Shown piece by piece: positions 1 through 9,200 of a stretch of 64,000 nucleotides of DNA; within the stretch, counting starts at the first letter, position 1; the number at the start of each line of letters is the position of its first letter. This stretch comes from Candidatus Ribeiella danica. Lineage in GTDB: Bacteria; Chloroflexota; Chloroflexia; Chloroflexales; Roseiflexaceae. The notes beneath the pieces are model-generated. The model was not told the origin of the DNA, did not search any database, and saw only the letters and a list, made by a program, of their open reading frames with translations. A program made the translations under genes and the position numbers. The stretch is taken from NCBI GenBank assembly GCA_016717335.1, contig JADKFS010000001.1, forward strand, positions 2,170,001-2,234,000, in the 5' to 3' direction.

Positions 1-1480
1 CCGGCCCGCCGTTGCTGACGGTGATGGTAAAGCCGATCGGGTCGCCCGCGTTGACCGTCGCCGCGTCGGCCGCCTTGGTCACCGTCAGGCTCGGGCAGTT
101 GACCGTGACGGTCGCCGTCGCGCTGTTGTCGGCCAGCTTATCGCCGGGCTCGTTGGTCGCGCTCGCCGTCGCGCTGTTGTTGTACACCTTGCAGCTGGCG
201 AACTGGGTCGCGCTGGTCACGTGGACCGTCTTGCTGGCGCCCGCCGCCAGGTTGCCGAAGGTGCAGCTCAGCGTGTTGCCGGTGATCGAGCAGCCGCTCG
301 CGGCCGGGCTGATGCTCCAGCTAATCCCGGTCCCGGTCGGCAGCGGGTCGCTGATCGACACGCCGTAGGCCGTGCCGACGCCGTTGTTCTTGACGGTGAT
401 GGTGAAGCCGATGCTCTCGCCCGCGTTGACCGTCGCGGCGTCAGCCGTCTTGGTCACCGTCAGGTCCGGGCAGTTGACCGTAATCGTGGCGGTCGAGCTA
501 TTGTCGAGCGTGTCTTCGCTCGCCTCGTTGGTGGCCGCCACCGTCGCGGTGTTGATCAGCACGCCGCAGTCGGCCGCGTCGGTCGTGCCACTGACGTGGA
601 TCGTGCGCGTCGCCCCGCTGGCCAGGTCGCCGAAGCTGCAGGAGAGCACGCCAGCCGTGATGCTGCAGTCCGCGCTGTCCTCGCTCCAGGCCACGCCAGC
701 CGGCAGGTTGTCGGTCAGCGTCACGTTACGGGCGATGCCCGCGCCGTTGTTGCTGACCACGATCGTGAAGCTGGCCGTGTCGCCCGCGTTGATCGTCCCA
801 TTCGCCGCGGTCTTCACGACCGTCACGTTCGGGCAGTTGACCGTGATCACCGCGGTCGAGCTGTTGTCGGTGTTGGCGCTGGCCGGCTCGTTGCTGGCCG
901 CCACCGTCGCGGTGTTCGACAGCACGCCGCAGTCGGCCGCGTCGGTCGTGCCGCTCACGTGGATCGTGCGCGTCGCCCCGCTGGCCAGGCTGCCGAAGCT
1001 GCAGGAGAGCACGCCAGCCGTGATGCTGCAGTCCGCGCTGTCCTCGCTCCAGGCCACGCCCGCAGGCAGGCTGTCGGTCAGCGTCACGTTGTAGGCCGTC
1101 CCGGTCCCGCTGTTGCTGACCACAATCGTGAAGCTGGCCGTGTCGCCCGCGTTGATCGTCCCATTCGCCGCAGTCTTGACCACCTTGACGTTCGGACAGT
1201 TGACGGTAATCGTGGCGGTCGAGCTGTTGTCGCCGGTGTTGGCCTCGTTCGTGGCCGCCACCGTCGCGGTGTTCGAGAGTGTGCCGCAGTCGGCCGCGTC
1301 GGTCGTGCCGCTCACGTGGATCGTGCGCGTCGCCCCGCTGGCCAGGCTGCCGAAGCTGCAGGAGAGCACGCCAGCCGTGATGCTGCAGTCCGCGCTGTCC
1401 TCGCTCCAGGCCACGCCCGCAGGCAGGCTGTCGGTCAGCGTCACGTTGTAGGCCGTCCCGGTCCCGCTGTTGCTCCACAC
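1..1480 (-). CDS. DUF11-repeat protein, distal fragment, runs off the left edge
   Basis: Reading the minus strand from the poly-G insertion to base 1 gives an uninterrupted DUF11 frame with about four more units: NSGTGTAYNVTLTDSLPAG at 1440-1470, then KTAANGTINAGD and KTADAATVNAG starts, ending in SNGGP at the window edge. No start codon or ribosome binding site belongs to this segment, and no stop codon is reached. The full protein would therefore exceed 3,400 residues and its C-terminus, where a sorting signal or anchor would be expected, lies outside the window. It connects to the middle fragment only if the inserted 1474-1530 segment is removed. Confidence 0.7.
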   Translation of the reverse strand, partial: MWSNSGTGTAYNVTLTDSLPAGVAWSEDSADCSITAGVLSCSFGSLASGATRTIHVSGTTDAADCGTLSNTATVAATNEANTGDNSSTATITVNCPNVKVVKTAANGTINAGDTASFTIVVSNSGTGTAYNVTLTDSLPAGVAWSEDSADCSITAGVLSCSFGSLASGATRTIHVSGTTDAADCGVLSNTATVAASNEPASANTDNSSTAVITVNCPNVTVVKTAANGTINAGDTASFTIVVSNNGAGIARNVTLTDNLPAGVAWSEDSADCSITAGVLSCSFGDLASGATRTIHVSGTTDAADCGVLINTATVAATNEASEDTLDNSSTATITVNCPDLTVTKTADAATVNAGESIGFTITVKNNGVGTAYGVSISDPLPTGTGISWSISPAASGCSITGNTLSCTFGNLAAGASKTVHVTSATQFASCKVYNNSATASATNEPGDKLADNSATATVTVNCPSLTVTKAADAATVNAGDPIGFTITVSNGGP

Positions 1481-2964
1481 ACCGGCCAGCCGGGGGGGGG
1501 GGGGGGGGGGGGCCGGGCTGGCCATGTTGCGACCACAATCGTGAAGCTGGCCGTGTCGCCCGCGTTGATCGGGCTATTGTCGGCCGTCTTCTCGACCTTG
1601 ACGTCCGGGCACTGCACTGTGATCTTCGCGGTCGAGCTGTTGTCGCCGGTGTTGGCCTCGTTGCTGGCCGCCACCGTCGCCGTGTTCGACAGCACGCCGC
1701 AGTCGGCCGCGTCGGTCACGCCACTGATGTGGATCGTCACGCTGTCGCCCGCCGCCAGGCTCGCGAAGCTGCAGCTCAGCGTGCCGGATTGGATGTCACA
1801 CCCGGTCACCGCCGGGCTGATACTCCAGCTCACGCCACTCGGCAGTGGGTCCGTCAGCGTCACGTTGTAGGCGGTCCCGGTCCCGCTGTTGCTCACCACA
1901 ATCGTGAACGCCGCCACCTCCCCCGCGTTGATCGTCCCGCTGTCGGCCGTCTTCACCACCGTCACGTTCGGGCAGTTGACCACGATGTCGGCGTCGTCGC
2001 TATTGTTCTGCTCGTCGCTGGCGCGCTCGTTCGTGGCCGCCACCGTCGCCAGGTTGTGCAGCGTGCCGCAGTCGGCCGCGTCGGTGGTCCCGCTCACGTG
2101 CACCGTGCGCGTCGCCCCGCTGGCCAGGTCGCCGAAGCTGCAGGTCAGCACGCCCGCCGTGATGCTGCAGTCCGCGCTGTCCTCGCTCCACGCCACGCCG
2201 GCCGGCAGGCTGTCCGTCAGCGTCACGCCCTTGGCCGTCCCGGTCCCGCTGTTGCTCACCACAATCGTGAAGCTAGCCGTGTCGCCGGCGTTGATCGTCC
2301 CGCTGTCGGCCGTCTTGACCACCGTCACGTCCGGGCAGTCGACCGTGATCGTCGCGCTCGAGCTGTTGTCGGCGGTGTTGTCGGCCGCCTCGTTGCTCGC
2401 GCTCGCCGTCGCCGTGTTCGTCAGCACGCCGCAGTCGGCCGCGTCGGTCACGCCGCTGATGTGGAGCGTCACGCTCGCGCCCGTCGCCAGGCTCGCGATG
2501 CTGCACGAGAGCACCCCGCTGTTGATCGCGCATCCGGTCACCGCCGGGTCGAGCGCCCACGCCACCCCGGCCGGCAGGTTGTCGGTCAGCGTCACGTTGT
2601 AGGCCGTCCCGGTCCCGCTGTTCGCCAGCACGATCGTGAACGCCGCCACCTCGCCCGCGCTGATCGTCCCGCTGTCGGCGGTCTTGCTCACGGTCACGTT
2701 CGGGCACAGCACCGTCACCGTCGCCGTCGACACGTTGTCGCCCAGCGCGCTGGACGGCTCGTTGCTCGCGCTCGCCGTCGCGGTGTTGGTCACCACACCA
2801 CAGTCGGCCGCGCTGCTCTGCCCGCTCACCGTCACCGTCCGGCTCTCGTTCGCCGCCAGCGTGCCGTACGTGCACGACAGCAGCTGCCCGCTGATCGTGC
2901 AGTCCGCGCTGTCGGGGTCCTCGCTCCAGGCGATCCCGCTCGGCAGCGGGTCGGAGAGCGTCAC
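1441..2964 (-). CDS. DUF11-repeat protein, middle fragment (frame-shifted continuation)
   Basis: This open frame continues the giant DUF11 protein after the single-base deletion near 2983. It begins in the middle of a DUF11 unit (NVTLSDPLPSG...), has no signal peptide and no ribosome binding site, and so is not an independent gene. It carries about four and a half further units with the same KTAD and DAADCG motifs. Its last residues (ATWPARPPPPPPPGWP) are the translation of the 21-G tract and flanking palindrome at 1484-1523, after which it ends in a wrong frame. The units here are nearly identical to those at about 4100-5200, forming the second copy of a 2.2-kb higher-order repeat. Either the gene is broken or the assembly is wrong in this repeat; the second seems at least as likely. 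Confidence 0.7.
   Translation of the reverse strand: MTLSDPLPSGIAWSEDPDSADCTISGQLLSCTYGTLAANESRTVTVSGQSSAADCGVVTNTATASASNEPSSALGDNVSTATVTVLCPNVTVSKTADSGTISAGEVAAFTIVLANSGTGTAYNVTLTDNLPAGVAWALDPAVTGCAINSGVLSCSIASLATGASVTLHISGVTDAADCGVLTNTATASASNEAADNTADNSSSATITVDCPDVTVVKTADSGTINAGDTASFTIVVSNSGTGTAKGVTLTDSLPAGVAWSEDSADCSITAGVLTCSFGDLASGATRTVHVSGTTDAADCGTLHNLATVAATNERASDEQNNSDDADIVVNCPNVTVVKTADSGTINAGEVAAFTIVVSNSGTGTAYNVTLTDPLPSGVSWSISPAVTGCDIQSGTLSCSFASLAAGDSVTIHISGVTDAADCGVLSNTATVAASNEANTGDNSSTAKITVQCPDVKVEKTADNSPINAGDTASFTIVVATWPARPPPPPPPGWPVCGATAGPGRPTT
1484..1523. repeat. 21-G homopolymer inside an 8-bp palindrome
   Basis: A run of 21 G (1492-1512) lies between GGCCAGCC (1484-1491) and its reverse complement GGCTGGCC (1516-1523). 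The DUF11 sequence on either side is otherwise collinear with other units, which read GTTGCTGACCACAATC without a break, so about 55 bp appear inserted. It breaks the reading frame. It could be a mis-joined contig end, a two-colour sequencing artefact, or a real phase-variable tract. Confidence 0.8.
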
Positions 2965-5900
2965 GTTGTAGGCCGCGCCCGGCCCTCGTTCTTGACCGTG
3001 ATGCTGAACTTGATCAGGTCGCCGGCGCTGACCGTCGCGGTGCTGGTGGTCTTGAGGTTGACCACCTGCGGGCAGTTGACGGTAATCGTCGCGGTCGAGC
3101 TGTTGTTGCCCTGCGCGACCGCCGCCTCGTTCGTGGCTGCCACCGTGGCGGTGTTCGACAGCACGCCGCAGTCGGCCGCGTCGGTCACACCACTGATGTG
3201 GATCGTCACGCTGTCGCCCGCCGCCAGGTCGCCCAGGCTGCAGCTCAGCGTGCCGGTCTGGATGTCACACCCGGTCACCGCCGGGCTGATGCTCCACGCC
3301 ACGCCGGCCGGCAGCTGGTCGGTCAGTGTCACGTCGTAGGCGGTCCCCTGGCCGATGTTGCTGACCACAATCGTGAAGGCTGCCGTGTCGCCGGCGTTGA
3401 TCGGGCTGTGGTCGGCGGTCTTGCTCACCATCACGTTCGGGCAGCTGACCGTGATGCTGGCGGTCGAGCTGTTGTCGGCGGTGTTGGCCTCGTTGCTGGC
3501 CGCCACGGTCACGCTGTTGGTGAGCGTGCCGCAGTCGGCCGGGTCGGTGGTCCCACTGACCGTGATGGTCGTGCTGGCGCCGGCCGCCAGGGTGCCGAAG
3601 CTGCAGGTCAGCAGGCCATTGCCGTCGATGCTGCAGGCCGCGCCGTCCGCCCCGCCCACGCTCCACGCCACGCCGGCCGGCAGCTGGTCCGACAGCGTCA
3701 CGTTGTAGGCTGCGCCCGGCCCGCTGTTGCTGACCACAATCGTGAAGCTGGCCGTGTCGCCCGCGTTGATCGTCCCGCTGTCGGCCGTCTTCACCACCGT
3801 CACGTTCGGGCACTGCACGGTAATCGTCGCGGTCGAGCTGTTGTCGCCGGTGTTGGCCTCGTTGCTGGCCGCCACCGTCGCCGTGTTCGACAGCACGCCG
3901 CAGTCGGCCGCGTCGGTCACGCCACTGATGTGGATCGTCACGCTCGCGCCCGCCGCCAGGTCGCCCAGGCTGCAGCTCAGCGTTCCGGCCTGGATGTCAC
4001 ACCCGGTCACCGCCGGGCTGATGCTCCAGGCCACGCCCGCAGGCAGGCTGTCGGTCAGCGTCACGTTACGGGCGATGCCGGTCCCGCTGTTGCTGACCAC
4101 AATCGTGAACGCCGCCGTGTCGCCGGCGCTGATCGTCCCGCTGTCGGCGGTCTTCACCACCGTCACGTTCGGGCAGTTGACCACGATGTCGGCGTCGTCG
4201 CTGTTGTTCTGCTCGTCGCTGGCGCGCTCGTTCGTGGCCGCCACCGTCGCCAGGTTGTGCAGCGTGCCGCAGTCGGCCGCGTCGGTCACGCCACTGATGT
4301 GGATCGTCACGCTGTCGCCCGCCGCCAGGTCGCCCAGGCTGCAGCTCAGCGTGCCGGTCTGAATGTCACACCCGGTCACCGCCGGGCTGATACTCCACGC
4401 CACGCCGGCCGGCAGGTTGTCGGTCAGCGTCACGCCCTTGGCCGTCCCGGCCCCGCTGTTGCTCACCACAATCGTGAAGCTAGCCGTGTCGCCGGCGTTG
4501 ATCGTCCCGCTGTCGGCCGTCTTGACCACCGTCACGTCCGGGCAGTCGACCGTGATCGTCGCGCTCGAGCTGTTGTCGGCGGTGTTGTCGGCCGCCTCGT
4601 TGCTCGCGCTCGCCGTCGCCGTGTTCGTCAGCACGCCGCAGTCGGCCGCGTCGGTCACGCCGCTGATGTGGATCTCCACGCTCGCGCCCGTCGCCAGGCT
4701 CGCGATGCTGCACGAGAGCACCCCACTGTTGATCGCGCATCCGGTCACCGCCGGGTCGAGCGCCCACGCCACCCCGGCCGGCAGGTTGTCGGTCAGCGTC
4801 ACGTTGTAGGCCGTCCCGGTCCCGCTGTTCGCCAGCACGATCGTGAACGCCGCCACGTCGCCCGCGCTGATCGTCCCGCTATCGGCGGTCTTGCTCACGG
4901 TCACGTTCGGGCACAGCACCGTCACCGTCGCCGTCGACACGTTGTCACCCAGCGCGCTGGACGGCTCGTTGCTCGCGCTCGCCGTCGCGGTGTTGGTCAC
5001 CACGCCACAGTCAGCCGCGCTGCTCTGCCCGCTCACCGTCACCGTCCGGCTCTCGTTCGCCGCCAGCGTGCCGTACGTGCACGACAGCAGCTGCCCGCTG
5101 ATCGTGCAGTCCGCGCTGTCGGGGTCCTCGCTCCAGGCGATCCCGCTCGGCAGCGGGTCGGAGAGCGTCACGTTGTAGGCCGCGCCCGGCCCCTCGTTCT
5201 TGACCGTGATGCTGAACTTGATCAGGTCGCCGGCGCTGACCGTCGCGGTGCTGGTGGTCTTGAGGTTGACCACCTGCGGGCAGTTGACGGTAATCGTCGC
5301 GGTCGAGCTGTTGTTGCCCTGCGCGACCGCCGCCTCGTTCGTGGCTGCCACCGTGGCGGTGTTCGACAGCACGCCGCAGTCGGCCGCGTCGGTCACGCCA
5401 CTGATGTGGATCTCCACGCTCGCGCCCGCCGCCAGGTCGCCCAGGCTGCAGCTCAGCGTGCCGGTCTGGATGTCACACCCAGTCACCGCCGGGCTGATGC
5501 TCCAGGCCACGCCGGCCGGCAGGTTGTCGGTCAGCGTCACGTCGTAGGCGGTCCCCTGGCCGATGTTGCTGACCACGATCGTGAAGGCTGCCGTGTCGCC
5601 GGCGTTGATCGGGCTGTGGTCGGCGGTCTTGCTTACCATCACGTTCGGGCAGCTGACCGTGATGCTGGCGGTCGAGCTGTTGTCGGCGGTGTTGGCCTCG
5701 TTGCTGGCCGCCACGGTCACGCTGTTGGTGAGCGTGCCGCAGTCGGCCGGGTCGGTGGTCCCACTGACCGTGATGGTCGTGCTGGCGCCGGCCGCCAGGG
5801 TGCCGAAGCTGCAGGTCAGCAGGCCATTGCCGTCGATGCTGCAGGCCGCGCCGTCCGGCCCGCCCACGCTCCACGCCACGCCGGCCGGCAGCTGGTCGGA

Positions 5901-6290
5901 CAGCGTCACGTTGTAGGCTGCGCCCGGCCCGCTGTTGCTGACCACAATCGTGAAGCTGGCCGTGTCGCCCGCGTTGATCGTCCCGCTGTCGGCCGTCTTC
6001 ACCACCGTCACGTTCGGGCAGTTGACCGTGATCACCGCAGTCGAGCTGTTATTGCTCAGCTTGTTGCTGGGCTCGTTGGTGGCGCTCACCGTCGCGGTGT
6101 TCGAGAGCGGGCCGCAGTCGGCCGCGTCGGTGGTCCCGCTCACGTGGATCGTGCGCGTCGCGCCGGCCGCCAGGTCGCCGAAGCTGCAGGAGAGCACGCC
6201 AGCTGTGATGCTGCAGTCCGCGCTGTCCTCGCTCCAGGTCACGCCGGCCGGCAGGTTGTCGGTCAACGTCACGTTACGGGCGATGCCGGC
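1900..6290. repeat. 2,208-bp higher-order repeat in the DUF11 gene (two near-identical copies)
   Basis: Six consecutive DUF11 units recur with a spacing of 2,208 bp (736 codons). For example, the GGAGAGCGTCACGTTG motif at 2953 recurs at 5160, and CTTGACCGTG at 2991 recurs at 5199. The offset is 2,207 before and 2,208 after position 2983, which locates a single-base deletion in the distal copy. Unit order (NVTVVK, NVMVSK, QVVNLK, NVTVSK, DVTVVK, NVTVVK) is the same in both copies. Confidence 0.8.
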
Positions 6291-9200
6291 CCCGATGTTG
6301 GTCACGACGATCGTGAACGCCGCCGTGTCGCCCGCATTGATCGTCCCGCTGTCGGCGGTCTTCTCGACCTTGACGTCCGGGCAGTCGACCGTCAGGCTGG
6401 CGGTGGAGGTGTTGTTGCCGGTGTTCGCGCTCGGCTCGTTGCTCGCGCTGGCGGTCGCCGTGTTGGAGATCGTCGCGCAGCTGGCCGCGGTCGTGCCGCT
6501 GCCCACCGTCACGCTCACGCTAGCGCCCGCCGCCAGGCTCGCGATGCTGCAGCTCAGCACCTCGCTGCCGACCGCGCCGCTGATTGTACAGTTGAGCCCA
6601 GGGCTGGCGCTCACGATGTCCCAGTCCAGCCCGGCGTTGCCCGGCAGCGGGTCGTTCAGCGCCACGTTGTAGGCCGTCCCCGGCCCGTTATTGCTCACCG
6701 CGATGCTGAAGGCCACCGGGTCGCCCGCGCTGACCGTCGGCGTCGTGGCCGTCTTGATGTCGACCACGTCCGGGCACCGCACCGTGATGCTGTCGCTCGA
6801 CGTGTTGTTGGCCAGCTTGTCGCTGGGCTCGTTCGTCGTGCTCGCGCTCGCGCTGTTCGACAGCACGCCGCAATCTGCCGCGTCGGTGGTCCCGCTGACC
6901 GTGATCGTCCGCGTCGCGTTGGGTGCCAGGTCGCCGAAGGTACAGGTCAGGCTCGATCCGCTGATGCTGCAGTTCGCCGCGTCCGGCCCACCCAGGCTCC
7001 ATACCACGCCACTCGGCAGCGTGTCGCTGAGTGTCACGCCCTTGGCCGTGCCGGCGCCGATATTGCTGACCACGATGCTGAAGCTGGCGGTGTCGCCGGC
7101 GTTGATGGTGCCGTTCGCCGCCGTCTTCACGACCTTGACGTCCGGGCAGTTGACCGTGATGCTGGCGCTGGCCGTCCCGCTCCCGTCGTTGCTGGTCGTC
7201 ACGCTGGCGGTGTTGTCGACCGTGCCGCAGGTCGCCGGCGTGGTCGGGCTGGTGATGTGGACGTGCTTGCTCGTCCCGCCGGCCATGCTGCCGAAGTTAC
7301 ACGTCAGCACGCCGCTGCTGATCGAACAGCCGCTGCTCGATCCGCCGGCGTCGATCGTCCAGCTCGTCCCCGCATTGGTAGGCAGCGTGTCGTTGACGAC
7401 CACGCCATTGGCCGTTCCTACGCCACCATTCGTGACCGTGATCGTAAAGCCGATTTGGTCGCCCGCGTCGACCGAGGAGGCGTCCGCGGTCTTGCTGATC
7501 TGGATCGTCGCGCAGTTGACGGTTACAGACGCGCTAGCCTGCACCGCGGCGTTGTTGGTCGCCTGCGCCGTGGCCGTGTTCGGGTAGGTCGCGCAGCTCT
7601 GCGCCGTCGTCGGGCTGGTGATATGGATGCTGACGCTCGCACCCGCCGCCAGGTCGCCGAAGCTGCAGCTCAGCGCGCCAGCGCTGATCGCGCAGGTGCC
7701 GGGGCCGGCGTAGGCCGGGCTGATCGTCCAGCTAATTCCGGTGCCGGTCGGGAGTGCGTCGCTGAGCGTCACGCTCTTGGCCACGCCCGGCCCGCCGTTG
7801 CTGACGGTGATCGTGAAGCCGATCGGGTCGCCCGCGTCCACCGTCGCCGCGTCGGCCGTCTTGGTCACCGTCAGGCTCGGGCACTGCACCGTCACGCTGG
7901 CGCTGGCCGTCCCGCTCCCGTCATTCGTGGTCGTCACGCTGGCGGTGTTGCTGACCGTGCCGCAGCTGGCCGGCGTGGTCGGCGAGCTGATGTGCACGCT
8001 CTTGCTGGCACCGGCGGCCAGGTCACCGAAGGTGCAGGTCAGCACGCCGCTCGTAATCGCGCAGCCGCTCACCGCCGGGCTGATGCTCCAGCTCAGCCCG
8101 CCGTTCGTCGGCAGCGTGTCGCTGACCGTCACGCCCTTGGCCGTGCCGGCGCCACCGTTCGTGACAGTGATCGTGAAGCCGATCGGGTCGCCCGCGCTGA
8201 CACTGGCCGCGTCGGCGGTCTTGGTGATCTGAATGCTGCCGCAGTTGACCGTGATCGTCGCGCTCGACGTGTTGTTGGCGTTCGCGCCGGCGGCCTCGTT
8301 GGTCGCGCTCACCGTAGCGGTGTTGGGCAGCGTGCCGCAGTTGGCCGCGCTGGTCGTGCCGCTGACGTGGATCGTCACACTCGCGCCCGCCGCCAGCGTC
8401 GCAAACGAGCAGCTCAGCGTCCCGCTGGCGATCGCGCAGCCGCTCACCGCCGGGCTGATGCTCCAGGTCACGCCGCTTGGCAGAGGATCGTTGAGGGTAA
8501 CATTCTTAGCCGTGCCCGCACCGATGTTGCTGACCACAATCGTGAACGCGGCCGTATCGCCGGCGTCGATCGGGCTGTTGTCGGCCGTCTTCTCGACCTT
8601 CACGTCCGGGCAGTTGACCGTGATCGTGACCTGGCCGGTCGACTTCGTGCCGCCGTTGCTGCTCGTCACCGATGCGCTGTTGGTGATGGTGCCGCAGCTG
8701 GCCGGCGTGGTCGGCGAGGTGATATGCACGCTCACGCTGCCGCCCGAGCCGATGCTGCCGAAGTTACAGGTCAGCGTGCCGCTGCTGATCGAGCAGGCGT
8801 TGGCCGGCGGGGTGTAGCCGCCGCTCCCGGTGACGCCCGCGACCGTCCAGCTCAGGCCGGGGTTCGCCGGCAGGGCATCCGTCAGCACGACATTGTTGGC
8901 CGTGCCCGGCCCGCCGTTCTGCACGCTGATCGTGTAGCCGACCTGGTCGCCGGCGTTGACCGTCGCGGCGTCGGCGGTCTTGGTAATCGTGAGGTTCGGG
9001 TTCTGCTGGCTGTCGACGTACGTGCACGTCACGGTCTCGCCGGAGGCCAGGTTGATCGACGCTGTCGCGCTCGCAAGGTTAACTGTCGTGTTGCTGGTCG
9101 GGTCGACGCAGGTCAGGCCCGCGAGGCTCCAGTTCGCCGGGATGTTCGTCTCCTGGGCGGAGTACGTCCCCGGCGGCACGCTGAACGAGCGGCTGCTTGG

